Shown: positions 26,552 through 35,908, numbered from the stretch's first letter. The stretch: DNA of 64,000 nt from Methanosarcina sp. Ant1 (GCA_001714685.2 MDTP02000005.1:1-64000), one strand, 5' to 3'. A program made the numbers and translations. The notes: generated by a model from the letters alone, not told the origin.

Positions 26552-29128
26552 TCATGCAGGATTTTCGTACAGGCTTTTGATTGCGCTTTCAATCCTTCCC
26601 CTGAACTCTCCATTCCGTATTTTTTCCCAGGCTTCAGGGAATTTATCGAGTAGCATTTGAAGTTCTTCTTCCCTATATTCGCGATAGGCTTCAATTCCTT
26701 CCATACATTCGGAGAACGCTTCTTTCCCGGAGATTTTCCCATCTTCGACAGAGCCCAATTTCCCGGTTCCTAGGCAGGAGCCCAGCAGACCAACTTCAAC
26801 TATTGCGTCATGCAGGTTCCCCAGATGGTCCTGGAGATTTTTGAACTCTGTTATCAAGGCTTTTGCATCTTCTCCAAGCACGCCCTCAAAGAACTCAAGA
26901 GTATAACGCATCCCCTTTGCTGCAATCCTGAGCCTGTGCAGGCGGCCCACAGGAAGGTAAGGTCCTTCTACCCATTCGGAGTAAGCGTTAATGTCAGCCA
27001 AGCGTGCATAAAGTATCGAAGGAAGCACATCCCTTACCCTGTGGGGCAAAGCATCATATTTTTTGTTAGTTGCCTGGAGAGTCAGAGTTTCGGGAGAGGT
27101 AAGAGCATCCGAAAAATCCTTCTTGAAACGGCTATACTTTTCGCTGTCTAGATAATCAAGCATGTCTTTCCTGGCTTTTTCTCTCTCCTTTTCAAGTAAT
27201 GCAAAAAGCGGGTCCAGATCGTGTTCATGCCCTGAAGGAAGGGTTTTCAAGTATTTTTCCGCTTTTTCCTGGAAAACATCCAGATCCCTGACCTTCCCAA
27301 GTGAGCCAAGTGTTCTCTTGAGCCCTTTAAGATGGGGCTCCAGCTTTTCGGAATCAAGATAAGCCTCAAAGACTTTCGCTGCTGCCCTTATCCTTCGGAC
27401 TGCAACGCGCATATCATGCACTTCCTCGATTTCTTCTCCTTTTATGGTTCCCTTTTCATGTGAGAGCATACAGGAGAATTGAAAGGAAATTATCCTGCAG
27501 GCAAGCCAGGCCATGGAGTCTATGGGTTTGACAGTCACCTTTTTCGATGAGATACATTTTTTCTTTTCTGACTTTTTTTCCTTCCCGATTTCTTTCTTTG
27601 TTCTAAATCCTTCTTCGGTTCCTACTTTTTCTTCCTCAGAAACCTGCGTGAATAGGAGTTTCCTTCCGAAGAGAGATTTCCAGAGTTCACTTTTTCTCTC
27701 AGTTATCTTTGCAGCTTTTTTAGTCTCAACTCCTATTACTTCTATCTCAAGAGCATCTCCAAGCTGTCTTATCATTCCTGGCCGGGCTTCGTATGGAGAT
27801 TCGAAAAGGTCTGCAATTCGCATGATAGCCGCAAGCATAAGGGCTTTATTCTGGAAACCTGGAGGCAGTTTAGTATGGGAGCTTTTAAGGATCGAAATAA
27901 TATTTTTGTCACTTATGTATGGGTTCTGAAGTTTTGTGATAAGGTCAAGCATTAGAATTTCATGGAGCTTGAGTCCTTTTATGGGATGCGTTAGAAAAAT
28001 TTCCCCGCTCATGCGAGTTTTTTCTTCAGAAAATACCGAACTGCCGACGTCCTTCAGGAAGGCGGCAAGGCCAAGAAGTTTTCTCTCTTCCTGCTCCATT
28101 CTGTGACATGTAAATAGCCCATCAAAAAGAGTAAAAGCATGATCTCTGGCATTTTCTGCCCTTTTTTCATCTGCTCCGTAATATTCAAGAAGGCTTTCTG
28201 CGTTCCATTCGTTAAATTCTATCCTTTTATTTTCTTTTTTTAAAGCACAGCTTGTAGACTGGAGATAGAAAGTCTGGTCTTTGTTTTTATCCGTTGTAAA
28301 AGGAAAAATAGAAAGCCTTTCTTTTTTAAACTTTGAGTACAGGGCTTCTATCTTGGTTTGAGGGACTTTCAGAAGGAAACTCAGTTCAGCACAGGTTTTG
28401 CCTTCATCAAAAGCCAGGAGAATTTTAGCCTGCTTTCCGTATACGTTTTTCTGATCTACAAGTTGTGCACAAAAGGCTTTTTCTGTCAGGCTGAGGAAGG
28501 TTTTCTCAGGAAGATTATCCATGAAAATGGAAGCTCTCTCAAACTTGGAAAAAGGACTTTCGGCCAGGTTGTAGTGCTTGAGCAGGAAACCCCGAATAGT
28601 TTCCAGGTCTTCAAAAGTTCCTTCGCTTTGAAGTTCTACTTCAAATTCATTATAGCGCTTTTCTCTGCCCTCACTTTTCAGATTCACTCTATCAAGGTAA
28701 GTTTTGGCTAGAATTTTTTCCCCCATTTTCACCTGGCGTATAATCCTTTTCTGTTTGAGGGACAGGAGGGGAAAAAGGTCAAGTCCTGCAGTAAATTCGA
28801 AAATCATGTTTCTGACACGGGAATCAGAGCACTCAAGCACAGACGCCTCTTCAGGCAGAAAACTGACAAATTCTTCTCTTCTATGAGTTCCATCTTCGAA
28901 GCCCCCCAGGCTTTTAATAGTTACCCAGCTGCCATTCTCCCCCAGCGCTTTTCTAACTCGCAGGTAGTATCCTGCAGCCATAATGGATCTGTTCTCAGTA
29001 TCAAGAAAAGTATCCTCAATTAACTGGGTTTCGGCTTCAGAAAGGACGTATGAAGCAAGCCCAGAAAGGTTTTCAAGTGCCTGAAAATCTGTCTCTTCCG
29101 TTACCAGAAATTTAGATTCTATTTCCAT
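26552..29128 (-). CDS. CYTH / degenerate HD / CHAD fusion protein
   Basis: About 858 residues from the ATG after AAAAGGAG; an upstream frame to 29185 adds 19 residues without an SD. The N-terminal CYTH domain starts MEIESKFLV (ExExK motif) with YYLRVRKALGENG. The middle (about 310-480) resembles the HD region of the neighbouring Ppx, but its His-Asp pair reads AAFLKDVG, so the metal His is lost. A charged linker precedes the C-terminal CHAD domain (about 540-858) with HDMRVAVRRIRAAAKVFEAY and HRLRIAAKGMRYTLEFFEG. CYTH enzymes act on triphosphates and CHAD helices bind polyphosphate. Convergent with ppx (52 nt between stops). The middle-domain homology is my reading. Confidence 0.85.
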   Translation of the reverse strand: MEIESKFLVTEETDFQALENLSGLASYVLSEAETQLIEDTFLDTENRSIMAAGYYLRVRKALGENGSWVTIKSLGGFEDGTHRREEFVSFLPEEASVLECSDSRVRNMIFEFTAGLDLFPLLSLKQKRIIRQVKMGEKILAKTYLDRVNLKSEGREKRYNEFEVELQSEGTFEDLETIRGFLLKHYNLAESPFSKFERASIFMDNLPEKTFLSLTEKAFCAQLVDQKNVYGKQAKILLAFDEGKTCAELSFLLKVPQTKIEALYSKFKKERLSIFPFTTDKNKDQTFYLQSTSCALKKENKRIEFNEWNAESLLEYYGADEKRAENARDHAFTLFDGLFTCHRMEQEERKLLGLAAFLKDVGSSVFSEEKTRMSGEIFLTHPIKGLKLHEILMLDLITKLQNPYISDKNIISILKSSHTKLPPGFQNKALMLAAIMRIADLFESPYEARPGMIRQLGDALEIEVIGVETKKAAKITERKSELWKSLFGRKLLFTQVSEEEKVGTEEGFRTKKEIGKEKKSEKKKCISSKKVTVKPIDSMAWLACRIISFQFSCMLSHEKGTIKGEEIEEVHDMRVAVRRIRAAAKVFEAYLDSEKLEPHLKGLKRTLGSLGKVRDLDVFQEKAEKYLKTLPSGHEHDLDPLFALLEKEREKARKDMLDYLDSEKYSRFKKDFSDALTSPETLTLQATNKKYDALPHRVRDVLPSILYARLADINAYSEWVEGPYLPVGRLHRLRIAAKGMRYTLEFFEGVLGEDAKALITEFKNLQDHLGNLHDAIVEVGLLGSCLGTGKLGSVEDGKISGKEAFSECMEGIEAYREYREEELQMLLDKFPEAWEKIRNGEFRGRIESAIKSLYENPA

Positions 29129-29185
29129 ACTCCTTTTCCCCTGAATGTACACCTTAATACACGTCGTTATTCTGTTTATTTTCAT

Positions 29186-29516
29186 TTATTCTTCTAAGGT
29201 CGTTTTTTGCCTTTACAGCATTAATCTATACTCGTTGTTCTTTTATCGTTTTTGCGGATGAAACAACATAGGAATGTTAATTCCAAAAAGCTAAAATGCA
29301 GTAAAACATATCTATTAAAAATTTAAAAAGAAAAATAGATATATTCATCAAAAATTTAGCTTATTTATATTAAATGCTGGCCTCAATCTTTAGAGATCTT
29401 CCCATCCAAAATGCGGAACTTATCTTACTTCCTTTCTCTATTAATCCTTTAAGCTCCGCTCCAGCAAAACATGCTTTCACAGCCCCTTCCTTTCAATATC
29501 ATTCAATAATATACAT
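29186..29516. other. AT-rich spacer upstream of cdc6 with inverted repeat
   Basis: About 330 bp without a gene. It holds the inverted repeat ATATCTATT...AATAGATAT (29308-29316 / 29334-29342) around an A/T-only core and repeats of (T/C)(T/A)(T)CAAAAATTT type. Archaeal origins often lie beside cdc6 genes, but I see no clear ORB motif, so an origin is only a possibility. Confidence 0.35.
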
Positions 29517-30653
29517 ATGGAGCAACTTCCCTTGACAGGTAATGACATTTTACTCTGGGATGAGACCCTATTTAAGGACCTTTCCGTGCTTGAGCCTGAC
29601 TATCTTCCGGAATATTTCCCCCATAGGGAGGCACAATTAAACTCTATAAGGTTTGCGTTCAGGCCAGCCCTGCGCGGCATGCGTCCTCTGAATTGTTTGC
29701 TGGTAGGCCCTCCCGGAACAGGAAAGACCAGCGCAGTTATGAAAGTGTTCAAAGAAGTTGAGGCTCATGCTTCAAGTGTTGTTGCTGTTAAAGTCAATTG
29801 CCAGATTGATTCCACACGCTTTGCGGTAATCTCAAGGATTTACAGAAAACTTTTCGGGATCTCTCCTCCTAATTCTGGAATTGCATTTCGTAAGATCTTC
29901 GAAACCGTTGTTAATTTCCTTGTCTCGTCAGAAAAGGTTTTGCTTGTTGCCCTTGATGACCTCAATTATCTCTGTTACGAAGGGCATGCCAATGAAGTGA
30001 TGTACTCCCTGCTCAGGGCTCATGAGCAGTATCCTGGAGCTAAAATCGGGGTAATCGGGATTGTAAATGACACATCCGATCTCTATTGTATAGATTCAAG
30101 GGTTAATTCGGTTTTTCTGCCGGAAGAGATCTCTTTTCCAAGATACGGGTACAAGGAAATTCTCGATATTCTCAAGGACAGGGTAAAATACGGCTTTTAT
30201 CCGAAGGTAATTTCTGATGAATTACTGGAACTTGTAGTCTCATATGTCGAAAAGACAGGAGATCTCAGGGTTGGGATTGATCTTCTTAAGCGTTCCGGTT
30301 TTAATGCCGAACGCAGGGGAAGCCGTACGATCTCCTCTGCAGATATAGAAAAAGCTTATGAAGCATCCAAATTGCTTCATCTTTGCAGGGGCATAAGTCT
30401 CCTATCAGATCCTGAAAAACATTTACTCGAGTTAATAGCAAGAAAAGGAGAGGTCCAGGCAGGTGAGCTGTATAAGTCCTTCCATGAACTGACACAGCTT
30501 GGATATACCCGTTTTTACGGAATGGTCAACCGGCTCCAGGTGCTTAACTACGTTGATGCGGATTTTACGGGGAAGGGACAGAGAGGCAGAACCAGAATCA
30601 TAAAAACAAAGTATGAGGCAGAGGATATCCTTAACTGTCTTGAAAAAAGCTGA
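29517..30653 (+). CDS. cdc6: Orc1/Cdc6-family replication initiation protein
   Basis: A 378-residue AAA+ initiator. Landmarks are the N-terminal DYLPEYFPHREAQLNSI (about 28-44), Walker A LVGPPGTGKTSAV (about 62-74), Walker B LLVALDDLNYLCYEG (about 142-156), sensor regions, and a C-terminal winged-helix (from about 285). Orc1/Cdc6 binds origins and loads MCM. The GPPGTGKT P-loop and divergence suggest the Cdc6-2-type paralogue; that is a guess. No SD precedes the ATG, only AT-rich sequence, so a leaderless transcript is possible. Confidence 0.9.
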   Translation: MEQLPLTGNDILLWDETLFKDLSVLEPDYLPEYFPHREAQLNSIRFAFRPALRGMRPLNCLLVGPPGTGKTSAVMKVFKEVEAHASSVVAVKVNCQIDSTRFAVISRIYRKLFGISPPNSGIAFRKIFETVVNFLVSSEKVLLVALDDLNYLCYEGHANEVMYSLLRAHEQYPGAKIGVIGIVNDTSDLYCIDSRVNSVFLPEEISFPRYGYKEILDILKDRVKYGFYPKVISDELLELVVSYVEKTGDLRVGIDLLKRSGFNAERRGSRTISSADIEKAYEASKLLHLCRGISLLSDPEKHLLELIARKGEVQAGELYKSFHELTQLGYTRFYGMVNRLQVLNYVDADFTGKGQRGRTRIIKTKYEAEDILNCLEKS

Positions 30654-30696
30654 ATAGAGGTTTTGAAGAAATTTCCGAATTTCAGAAAAATAAAAG

Positions 30697-30763
30697 GCCT
30701 GAAAAAGAGAAAAGAGATTCACATGGATTTCCGGTGAGAGTCCGGAAAAGATGTTTTTCAGGC
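30697..30763. terminator. Nested hairpin between convergent cdc6 and thermosome genes
   Basis: Outer arms GCCTGAAAAA (30697-30706) and TTTTTCAGGC (30754-30763) pair perfectly over 10 bp and enclose an inner hairpin TTTCCGG / CCGGAAA (30728-30734 / 30742-30748). With A/T-rich flanks on both sides it could end transcription from both genes. A small structured RNA cannot be excluded. Confidence 0.5.
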
Positions 30764-30863
30764 TTGAATCTTTTTCGAGACTAAAAAGGTTAAGAAAGCA
30801 CAGCTTGAAGACCGTACTTCTTCCAGTTTAGCCCGAATTGATTTCAGAAATTCTTTTTTGGAA

Positions 30864-32519
30864 TTACATCATTCCTGGGGGCATTCCGCCCATTCCTGGC
30901 ATTCCGCCCATTCCCGGAGGCATTCCGCCCATACCTTCTTCAGGGCCGGCTGAACGGGTAGAAGCTATAATATCGTCGATCCTGAGGATCATAACTGCGG
31001 ATTCGGTAGCTGCGTTGATGACCTGGGTCTTGACTCTGAGAGGCTCAACTACGAATTCCTCCCACATGTCAACAACCTTGCCTTCGAAAACGTTAAGTCC
31101 TGCAGTTTTTATACCCTTCTCGTGCTGGGAGCGCAACTCCATGAGCATGTCAATGGGGTCGAGTCCGGCATTTTCTGCAAGAGTTCTCGGAATAACTTCG
31201 AGAGCTTCGGCATAGGCCTTGACTGCAAGCTGTTCTCTGCCTTCAAGTGTTGCTGCGTATTCCTGGAGCCTGAGTGCAACTTCAACTTCAGGAGAGCCGC
31301 CGCCGGCAACGATCTTCCCATCCTCGATTACAACTGCTACCACACGGAGAGCATCTTCAAGAGCGCTGGTGACACTGTCAACTACATGCTCTGTGCCGCC
31401 GCGCAGCAGGATGGTCACAGCTTTCGGGTTGTGGCAACCTGTGACAAAGGTCATGCTGTCTCCACCGACCTTCTTCTCTTCCACGAGTCCTGCGTATCCA
31501 AGATCTTCAGGAACGATCTCATCCATATTGGTAATGAGTTTGCCGCCTGTTGCTCTTGCGAGTTTTTCCATATCGCTCTTCTTAACCCTGCGGACAGCAA
31601 AAATTCCTGCCTTTGCAAGATAGTGCTGGGCAAGATCTTCAATTCCTTTCTGGCAGAAGACAACATTTGCCCCGCTACCGATGACCTTCTGGACGATTCT
31701 CTTGAGCATCTGTTCTTCCTGGTCAAGGAAGGATTGGAGCTGGTCAGGAGAAGTGATAGAGATTTCAGCATCTACTTCGGTGTCCTTGAGTTCGATTGCG
31801 GAGTTAAGGAGAATGATCTTTGCATCTTTAACCTTTTGAGGCATATTGGTGTGGATTCTTTCCTTATCAATGATCATGCCCTTAATAAGTTCGGAATCTT
31901 CCACCTTGCCGCCGACCTTCTTAACAACATTGATGTTATCCCTATCAACGCTGTTCTTTCCGTTTGTGTCCACAACGCTTACGACAGCATCAACTGCGAT
32001 ATTGGAGAGAAGTTTTTTGGAAGACTCTGCACCCTTTCCGGTCATTGCGGTTTCAGCGATGCTGACTAGCAAGTCCCGGTTGGATATTTCTACAGTCATT
32101 GCAAGGGAGTTCAGGACTTCCACGGCTTTTTCAGCTGCAAGTCTGTACCCTGATGCGATAATTGTCGGGTGGATTTCCTGCTCGATTAAGTCCTCGGCTT
32201 TCTTTAAGAGTTCGCCTGCGACCACAGCTGCACTGGTAGTCCCGTCCCCTACTTGTTCGTCCTGGGTTTTGGCTACTTCTACTACCATCTTTGCTGCAGG
32301 GTGTTCGATGTCCATCTCTTTCAGAATGGTTGCCCCGTCGTTCGTAATGACCACATCTCCCATGGAATCCACGAGCATTTTGTCCATGCCCTTGGGACCG
32401 AGGGTTGTTCTGACTGCTTCTGCTACTGCTTTTGCAGCCATGATGTTATTACTCTGGGCATCCCTGCCTCTAGTTCGTTTACTTCCTTCTTTTAAAATGA
32501 ATATTGGCTGTCCTGCCAT
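30864..32519 (-). CDS. Thermosome subunit (group II chaperonin)
   Basis: A 551-residue ATP-dependent protein-folding subunit. Visible are [27 protein letters not shown] (in pieces: [10 protein letters not shown] about 43-52, [12 protein letters not shown] about 60-71), the catalytic [15 protein letters not shown] (about 92-106) and the C-terminal Gly-Met tail (GGMPPGMGG repeats). Length is normal for an archaeal Ths subunit; whether it is alpha, beta or a third paralogue is not clear. Monocistronic, with its own TATA box and an adjacent inverted repeat upstream. Long open frames on the opposite strand are shadows. Confidence 0.96.
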   Translation of the reverse strand: MAGQPIFILKEGSKRTRGRDAQSNNIMAAKAVAEAVRTTLGPKGMDKMLVDSMGDVVITNDGATILKEMDIEHPAAKMVVEVAKTQDEQVGDGTTSAAVVAGELLKKAEDLIEQEIHPTIIASGYRLAAEKAVEVLNSLAMTVEISNRDLLVSIAETAMTGKGAESSKKLLSNIAVDAVVSVVDTNGKNSVDRDNINVVKKVGGKVEDSELIKGMIIDKERIHTNMPQKVKDAKIILLNSAIELKDTEVDAEISITSPDQLQSFLDQEEQMLKRIVQKVIGSGANVVFCQKGIEDLAQHYLAKAGIFAVRRVKKSDMEKLARATGGKLITNMDEIVPEDLGYAGLVEEKKVGGDSMTFVTGCHNPKAVTILLRGGTEHVVDSVTSALEDALRVVAVVIEDGKIVAGGGSPEVEVALRLQEYAATLEGREQLAVKAYAEALEVIPRTLAENAGLDPIDMLMELRSQHEKGIKTAGLNVFEGKVVDMWEEFVVEPLRVKTQVINAATESAVMILRIDDIIASTRSAGPEEGMGGMPPGMGGMPGMGGMPPGMM

Positions 32520-32590
32520 GATTTAATCCTCCATTAGTGTGAGTTTGGAAATAGTTCTGTAATTAAAATCGCATTTTACATGTTTGTACT

Positions 32591-32621
32591 TCTATATAAA
32601 CTCATCCCACTGAAACCAGTG
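32591..32621 (-). promoter_or_regulatory. Thermosome promoter with abutting inverted repeat
   Basis: Minus-strand TATA TTTATATAGA (32591-32600) lies about 75 nt upstream of the start. Directly upstream of it is the inverted repeat CACTG-N4-CAGTG (32608-32621), where it would overlap the TFB contact region. It is a candidate site for heat-shock control; no known box is recognised. Confidence 0.45.
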
Positions 32622-32904
32622 AGATATAGGGATTTTGAGTAGGGGCTTTTCTCAAGAATAGCTGAGATAAATCGATGGCTATACCGGTTTTTTCGCAGAC
32701 CTGTGAAGTGCCGGCTGTGAACAAGCTCGATTTAAAATTTTAACTTTTACTTTAGTTTATTGGAGATATTTGCGGTTTTTGTTTGCTTGGAAGGGCGCAA
32801 CTCTTAAAAACAGATGTAAATGTAAGATGAGTATCCAAAATAAATAATGCTGTTGTTTAACCCGCCGCTGTTTTTTTGAAGTACGGCTATTTATATTACG
32901 AAGC

Positions 32905-33345
32905 GTAAAACCCCTGAGTCTTTAGCTCAGGGGATATAAGCGTCAACTTCAACCCTGGTTCCGTATATAATATTCTGCTGCCTTTTTACTAACATTTCCG
33001 ATTGTAGAAGCAAAATATCCATCACTCCATAACGTATTTTCATTCCAATAGTATTTTCTCAAATATTCCTTTTGAGTTTTCCATAACCTAATAGTTGACT
33101 CTTGTTTTAATCTTCTAACAATCGAAAGAACATTAACTTTATGTTCGCTCTTAATCAAGAAATGGATATGATCTTCGTCTGTCTCCATTTCGAGGATCTT
33201 AAAATCAGATTCCTTCGATTTACCGTCTCTATTCCGGTTATAAGGAAAAGATTTGAAGCCGATTTTGCTGGAAAATCGATAGCTTTCAGGCAAAATAGCT
33301 CCTTAACAGGTGACCAATGAGATTCTCTTAAATTTATACTCTACA
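32905..33345 (-). mobile_element. Decayed IS200/IS605-family element
   Basis: Contains a TnpA relic and, just past its stop, a sub-terminal hairpin CCCCTGAG / CTCAGGGG (32911-32918 / 32926-32933) typical of IS200/IS605 ends. Upstream of the relic the minus strand still reads EYKFKRISLV, like the start of such transposases, but an internal deletion and a stop separate it from the rest. No tnpB is present. The outer limits are approximate. Confidence 0.65.
32949..33293 (-). pseudogene. IS200/IS605 Y1 transposase TnpA, N-terminally broken
   Basis: 114 codons keep the HUH motif (DEDHIHFLI), the VRRLKQESTIRLW helix, LWSDGYFASTIGNVS, and the catalytic-Tyr helix AAEYYIRNQG. The start is a TTG after an in-frame stop. 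The usual N-terminal strand and the YH(I/L)VF block are missing, so it is judged inactive. TnpA moves single-stranded element DNA through 5'-phosphotyrosine links. Confidence 0.75.
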
Positions 33346-33427
33346 CATTTAAGGCTTTGAAGATGGATACTATAAATTAACTAACTCATCTTTCAATTAA
33401 TCCAGTTCGAAGGGGGTTGAGAAATTG

Positions 33428-34081
33428 ATGTCACTTTTTAATGATAGGGCAGATGCCGGAAAAAAGCTGGCGAAAAAACTTTCAGAGTATGCAAACCGTT
33501 CAGATGTAATTATACTGGCACTTCCTCGCGGAGGGGTCCCGGTTGCTTTTGAAGTTGCAAAGGAACTGAATGTAAAAATGGACGTTTTTATAGTACGAAA
33601 ATTAGGAGTACCAGGGAACGAAGAACTGGCAATGGGAGCGATCGCTTCTGACAACACTCGTGTATTGAATGAAGACGTTATAAGGTCTTTCCAGATACCT
33701 CAGAGTGTAATCGACGAGGTAGCTGTTAATGAACTTAGAGAGTTGGAACGCAGGGAGCGTCTCTATCGTGGGAACCGTCCGAAGCCAGATATAAGTGGTT
33801 CGACTGTTATTTTGATAGATGATGGGCTTGCAACAGGTGCAACGATGCGTGCAGCTGCTGCTGCTGTTAAAACTAAAAACCCGGCTAAAATAGTTATTGC
33901 AGTTCCTACAGCGGCGTCTGATACTTGTAGTGCCTTTGAGAATGAAGTAGATAAGACTATATGTGTTGCTACCCCGGAACCTTTTTATGGTGTAGGTGCC
34001 TGGTATGAAGACTTCAGTCAAACTACTGATAAGGAAGTTTGCGAATTATTAAACAAAGCCGCGAAAATTAAACCAAAGTAA
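33428..34081 (+). CDS. Phosphoribosyltransferase-family protein
   Basis: 217 residues from the ATG; a TTG one codon upstream is unlikely. The PRPP-binding loop is [14 protein letters not shown] (about 127-140) and the N-terminal block is [19 protein letters not shown] (about 29-47) with [16 protein letters not shown]. This matches the COG1926-type PRTases of unknown substrate. It is followed 61 nt later by an alpha/beta hydrolase; in some bacteria, as I recall, these two types occur fused, which supports a joint function. Confidence 0.82.
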   Translation: MSLFNDRADAGKKLAKKLSEYANRSDVIILALPRGGVPVAFEVAKELNVKMDVFIVRKLGVPGNEELAMGAIASDNTRVLNEDVIRSFQIPQSVIDEVAVNELRELERRERLYRGNRPKPDISGSTVILIDDGLATGATMRAAAAAVKTKNPAKIVIAVPTAASDTCSAFENEVDKTICVATPEPFYGVGAWYEDFSQTTDKEVCELLNKAAKIKPK

Positions 34082-34142
34082 TAATTACAGTAAAATTACA
34101 GTAAATTTGCTATTCACAGGTGAACTTATCTGGGGGGTCAAT

Positions 34143-34811
34143 ATGAAAGAATCATCGGGTAAAAGCAAAAATAATAGTGAAATTCGAATCCCAATTAATT
34201 CGATTACTCTTGAAGGAAATCTCATTATTCCTGAAGGAGCGAAGGGAATTGTTGTTTTTGCACATGGAAGTGGGAGCAGTCGCCATAGCTCACGGAATCA
34301 ATATGTTGCACGGGAACTTCAGAAAGAAGGCCTTGGAACACTGCTATTTGATTTATTGACAGCTGATGAAGGAAGAATTGACATGGTAACGGCTCATCTC
34401 AGGTTTGATATTGATCTTCTTGCAAATCGGCTTGTTGATGTAACAAACTGGCTTTTAAATAATCCTGACACTGAGAATCTTAACATTGGTTATTTTGGTG
34501 CCAGTACGGGGGCGGCAGCTGCACTTATAGCTGCAAAAGAGCATTCGAAATCAGTAAAAGCAGTCGTTTCCAGAGGAGGAAGGCCTGATTTAGCTGAAAA
34601 AGCTCTGCCTGGTGTAAAAGCACCAACATTGTTTATTGTGGGTGGAGAGGATTTTCAAGTAATAGATATGAATCAATGGGCATTTGACAGATTAACCGTA
34701 AAAGAAAAACAACTCAAGATTGTTCCAGGAGCAACCCATCTTTTTGAAGAAGCGGGGACATTAGAAGAAGTCGCATATCTAGCTGGGGAATGGTTTAAAA
34801 GATACCTGTAA
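34143..34811 (+). CDS. Alpha/beta hydrolase (dienelactone-hydrolase-like)
   Basis: 222 residues from the ATG preceded by GGGGGGT; an upstream TTG at 34107 lacks an SD. The fold shows the oxyanion region VFAHGSGSSRHS (about 37-48), nucleophile elbow NIGYFGASTGAA (about 115-126) and a C-terminal VPGATHLFEE His. It is a small cytosolic esterase/hydrolase of unknown substrate. Likely cotranscribed with the preceding phosphoribosyltransferase. Downstream begins the gene-poor accessory region. Confidence 0.82.
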   Translation: MKESSGKSKNNSEIRIPINSITLEGNLIIPEGAKGIVVFAHGSGSSRHSSRNQYVARELQKEGLGTLLFDLLTADEGRIDMVTAHLRFDIDLLANRLVDVTNWLLNNPDTENLNIGYFGASTGAAAALIAAKEHSKSVKAVVSRGGRPDLAEKALPGVKAPTLFIVGGEDFQVIDMNQWAFDRLTVKEKQLKIVPGATHLFEEAGTLEEVAYLAGEWFKRYL

Positions 34812-35036
34812 ATGAGACAACCTTGGCTATACACAGCCATGTTAATAATTTTTAGATCCTTATCAAAAATTGCCAACAAAGATTGGAAACCGTACTGTGA
34901 TCCACTCTGATAAAATATTGGTCGGAGAAAAATTCGCAAATTACGTAAATAATCTTATCGTTAGTTGTTGCCTTCTCGAAAAGAGAGTAACCCTTTTAGC
35001 TGACGAATACTTCACAGAACCTTCAATACAAAAATT

Positions 35037-35126
35037 GGCTCTCCGGTGTTTCGTGTGGATATCATCACAAAAACCAATGCGGGTAAATTGAAAAAGCATC
35101 TTATCCATAAGGAATAGCGAAGAGCC
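35037..35126. mobile_element. Miniature element family 3, copy 1
   Basis: A 90-bp unit with ends GGCTCTCCG...CGAAGAGCC. It is the inverted counterpart of the 90-bp unit at 42847-42936 and shares internal blocks such as GTGTGGATATC and CATCTTATCCA. The ends resemble those of ISL3-family elements as I remember them. Similarity extends about 10 bp past one end, so the unit may be part of a larger relic. Confidence 0.65.
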
Positions 35127-35137
35127 TATCTTTCTGT

Positions 35138-35230
35138 TCTCTTGGAGCAACAAATCAAAATGAGCGTGCCAGCTTTTTTGTGAAGAGACGGTTTATGCAA
35201 CTATTTCCATGCTGTGTATTATTTGAGACT
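35138..35230 (+). pseudogene. Fragment of an extradiol dioxygenase gene, 3' end
   Basis: About 93 bp nearly identical to the 3' end of the broken dioxygenase gene (37353-37445), encoding the remnant SLGATNQNERASFF and the following bases with small indels. It abuts the family-3 miniature element. It is either a leftover of a second gene copy or of a local duplication. Confidence 0.75.
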
Positions 35231-35282
35231 AAAAAAGTATAAAAAAGGAAGGATTTTCGCTGTTTCGAGTTGATATCCTAAT

Positions 35283-35396
35283 AGGACTTACGCGGTTGAA
35301 CTAAAAAACAATAGCAGGAGATCTCAAATCGTCGAACTTACAATATTTGTGAAAGACCTGTTCATGCTTATTTTGCTCCTTAACTGCATAAGTCCT
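35283..35396. mobile_element. Miniature inverted-repeat element family 1, copy 1
   Basis: A 114-bp unit with terminal inverted repeats AGGACTTACGCGGTTGAAC and, at the other end, the complement of AGGACTTATGCAGTTAAG. It matches copies at 42374 and 60919. There is no coding capacity. No clear target duplication remains here. Confidence 0.75.
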
Positions 35397-35575
35397 ATCA
35401 AGAAAGACCCTCTAATAAATATTAAACTTTTTATTATGTTAAGGATCTCAATGCCTCTGTAGTTCGACATAGGACTGTTTAAATGAGTCGTTATCGGTCT
35501 ACATTTCATAGCCAGCTTAGTCCGTGGTCCGACTTGTCAATAGTTGAAAAGTCCAATCGTTGACGAAATAACTGT

Positions 35576-35908
35576 TCAAGCACAATTACAGTCGTCGCCT
35601 AACCAATCGTTGTTCCAATCATCGCCTAACCAATCGTTGTTCCAATCGTTGCCCCAACCCTCGTTATTACCGTTGCCGCCCCTCAAGTTGCCAAACATAT
35701 TTTTGTCTGCGAAGTCTAACAAACGGTTGCCTAATTCTGTGTTTTGCTTTTCCGTAAGTTTGTTATCACCTTTATCGCTGGCCAACTTGTTCTTGACGTT
35801 TTTCGTAGAACAGGCGCTTGCTGACGCAGCCGTAAATGATACCACAAGAAAGACTGCCAGTAAAATAGCGAGTGCCTTTTTTATTTTGTCAAATGTTTGT
35901 TTTCTCAT
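35576..35908 (-). CDS. Small secreted Asp/Asn/Trp-repeat protein
   Basis: 110 residues with a clear signal peptide (KKALAILLAVFLVVSFTAASASA, described in two parts: basic KIKKA then a hydrophobic run ending ASASA). The mature part is hydrophilic and ends in tandem 9-residue repeats (DDWNNDWLG twice) followed by a Cys pair CNCA. The DNA shows matching 27-bp repeats. An SD GGAGAG precedes the ATG. Its signal peptide and 5' leader match those of the secreted Cys-rich protein at 37.7 kb. No family recognised; cell-surface or secreted. Confidence 0.68.
   Translation of the reverse strand: MRKQTFDKIKKALAILLAVFLVVSFTAASASACSTKNVKNKLASDKGDNKLTEKQNTELGNRLLDFADKNMFGNLRGGNGNNEGWGNDWNNDWLGDDWNNDWLGDDCNCA

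Noticed and set aside
29186-29516. Replication origin next to cdc6
   Set aside because: AT-rich with an inverted repeat, but no ORB-type repeats were seen; not enough to call an origin.
31122-32069. Long open frame (315 codons) opposite the thermosome gene
   Set aside because: It lies wholly antisense to a highly conserved gene, has Cys-rich random composition and no family features; a codon-bias shadow.
34870-35091. 73-codon open frame upstream of the first family-3 element
   Set aside because: Runs into the miniature element and has no SD; more likely relic DNA than a gene.
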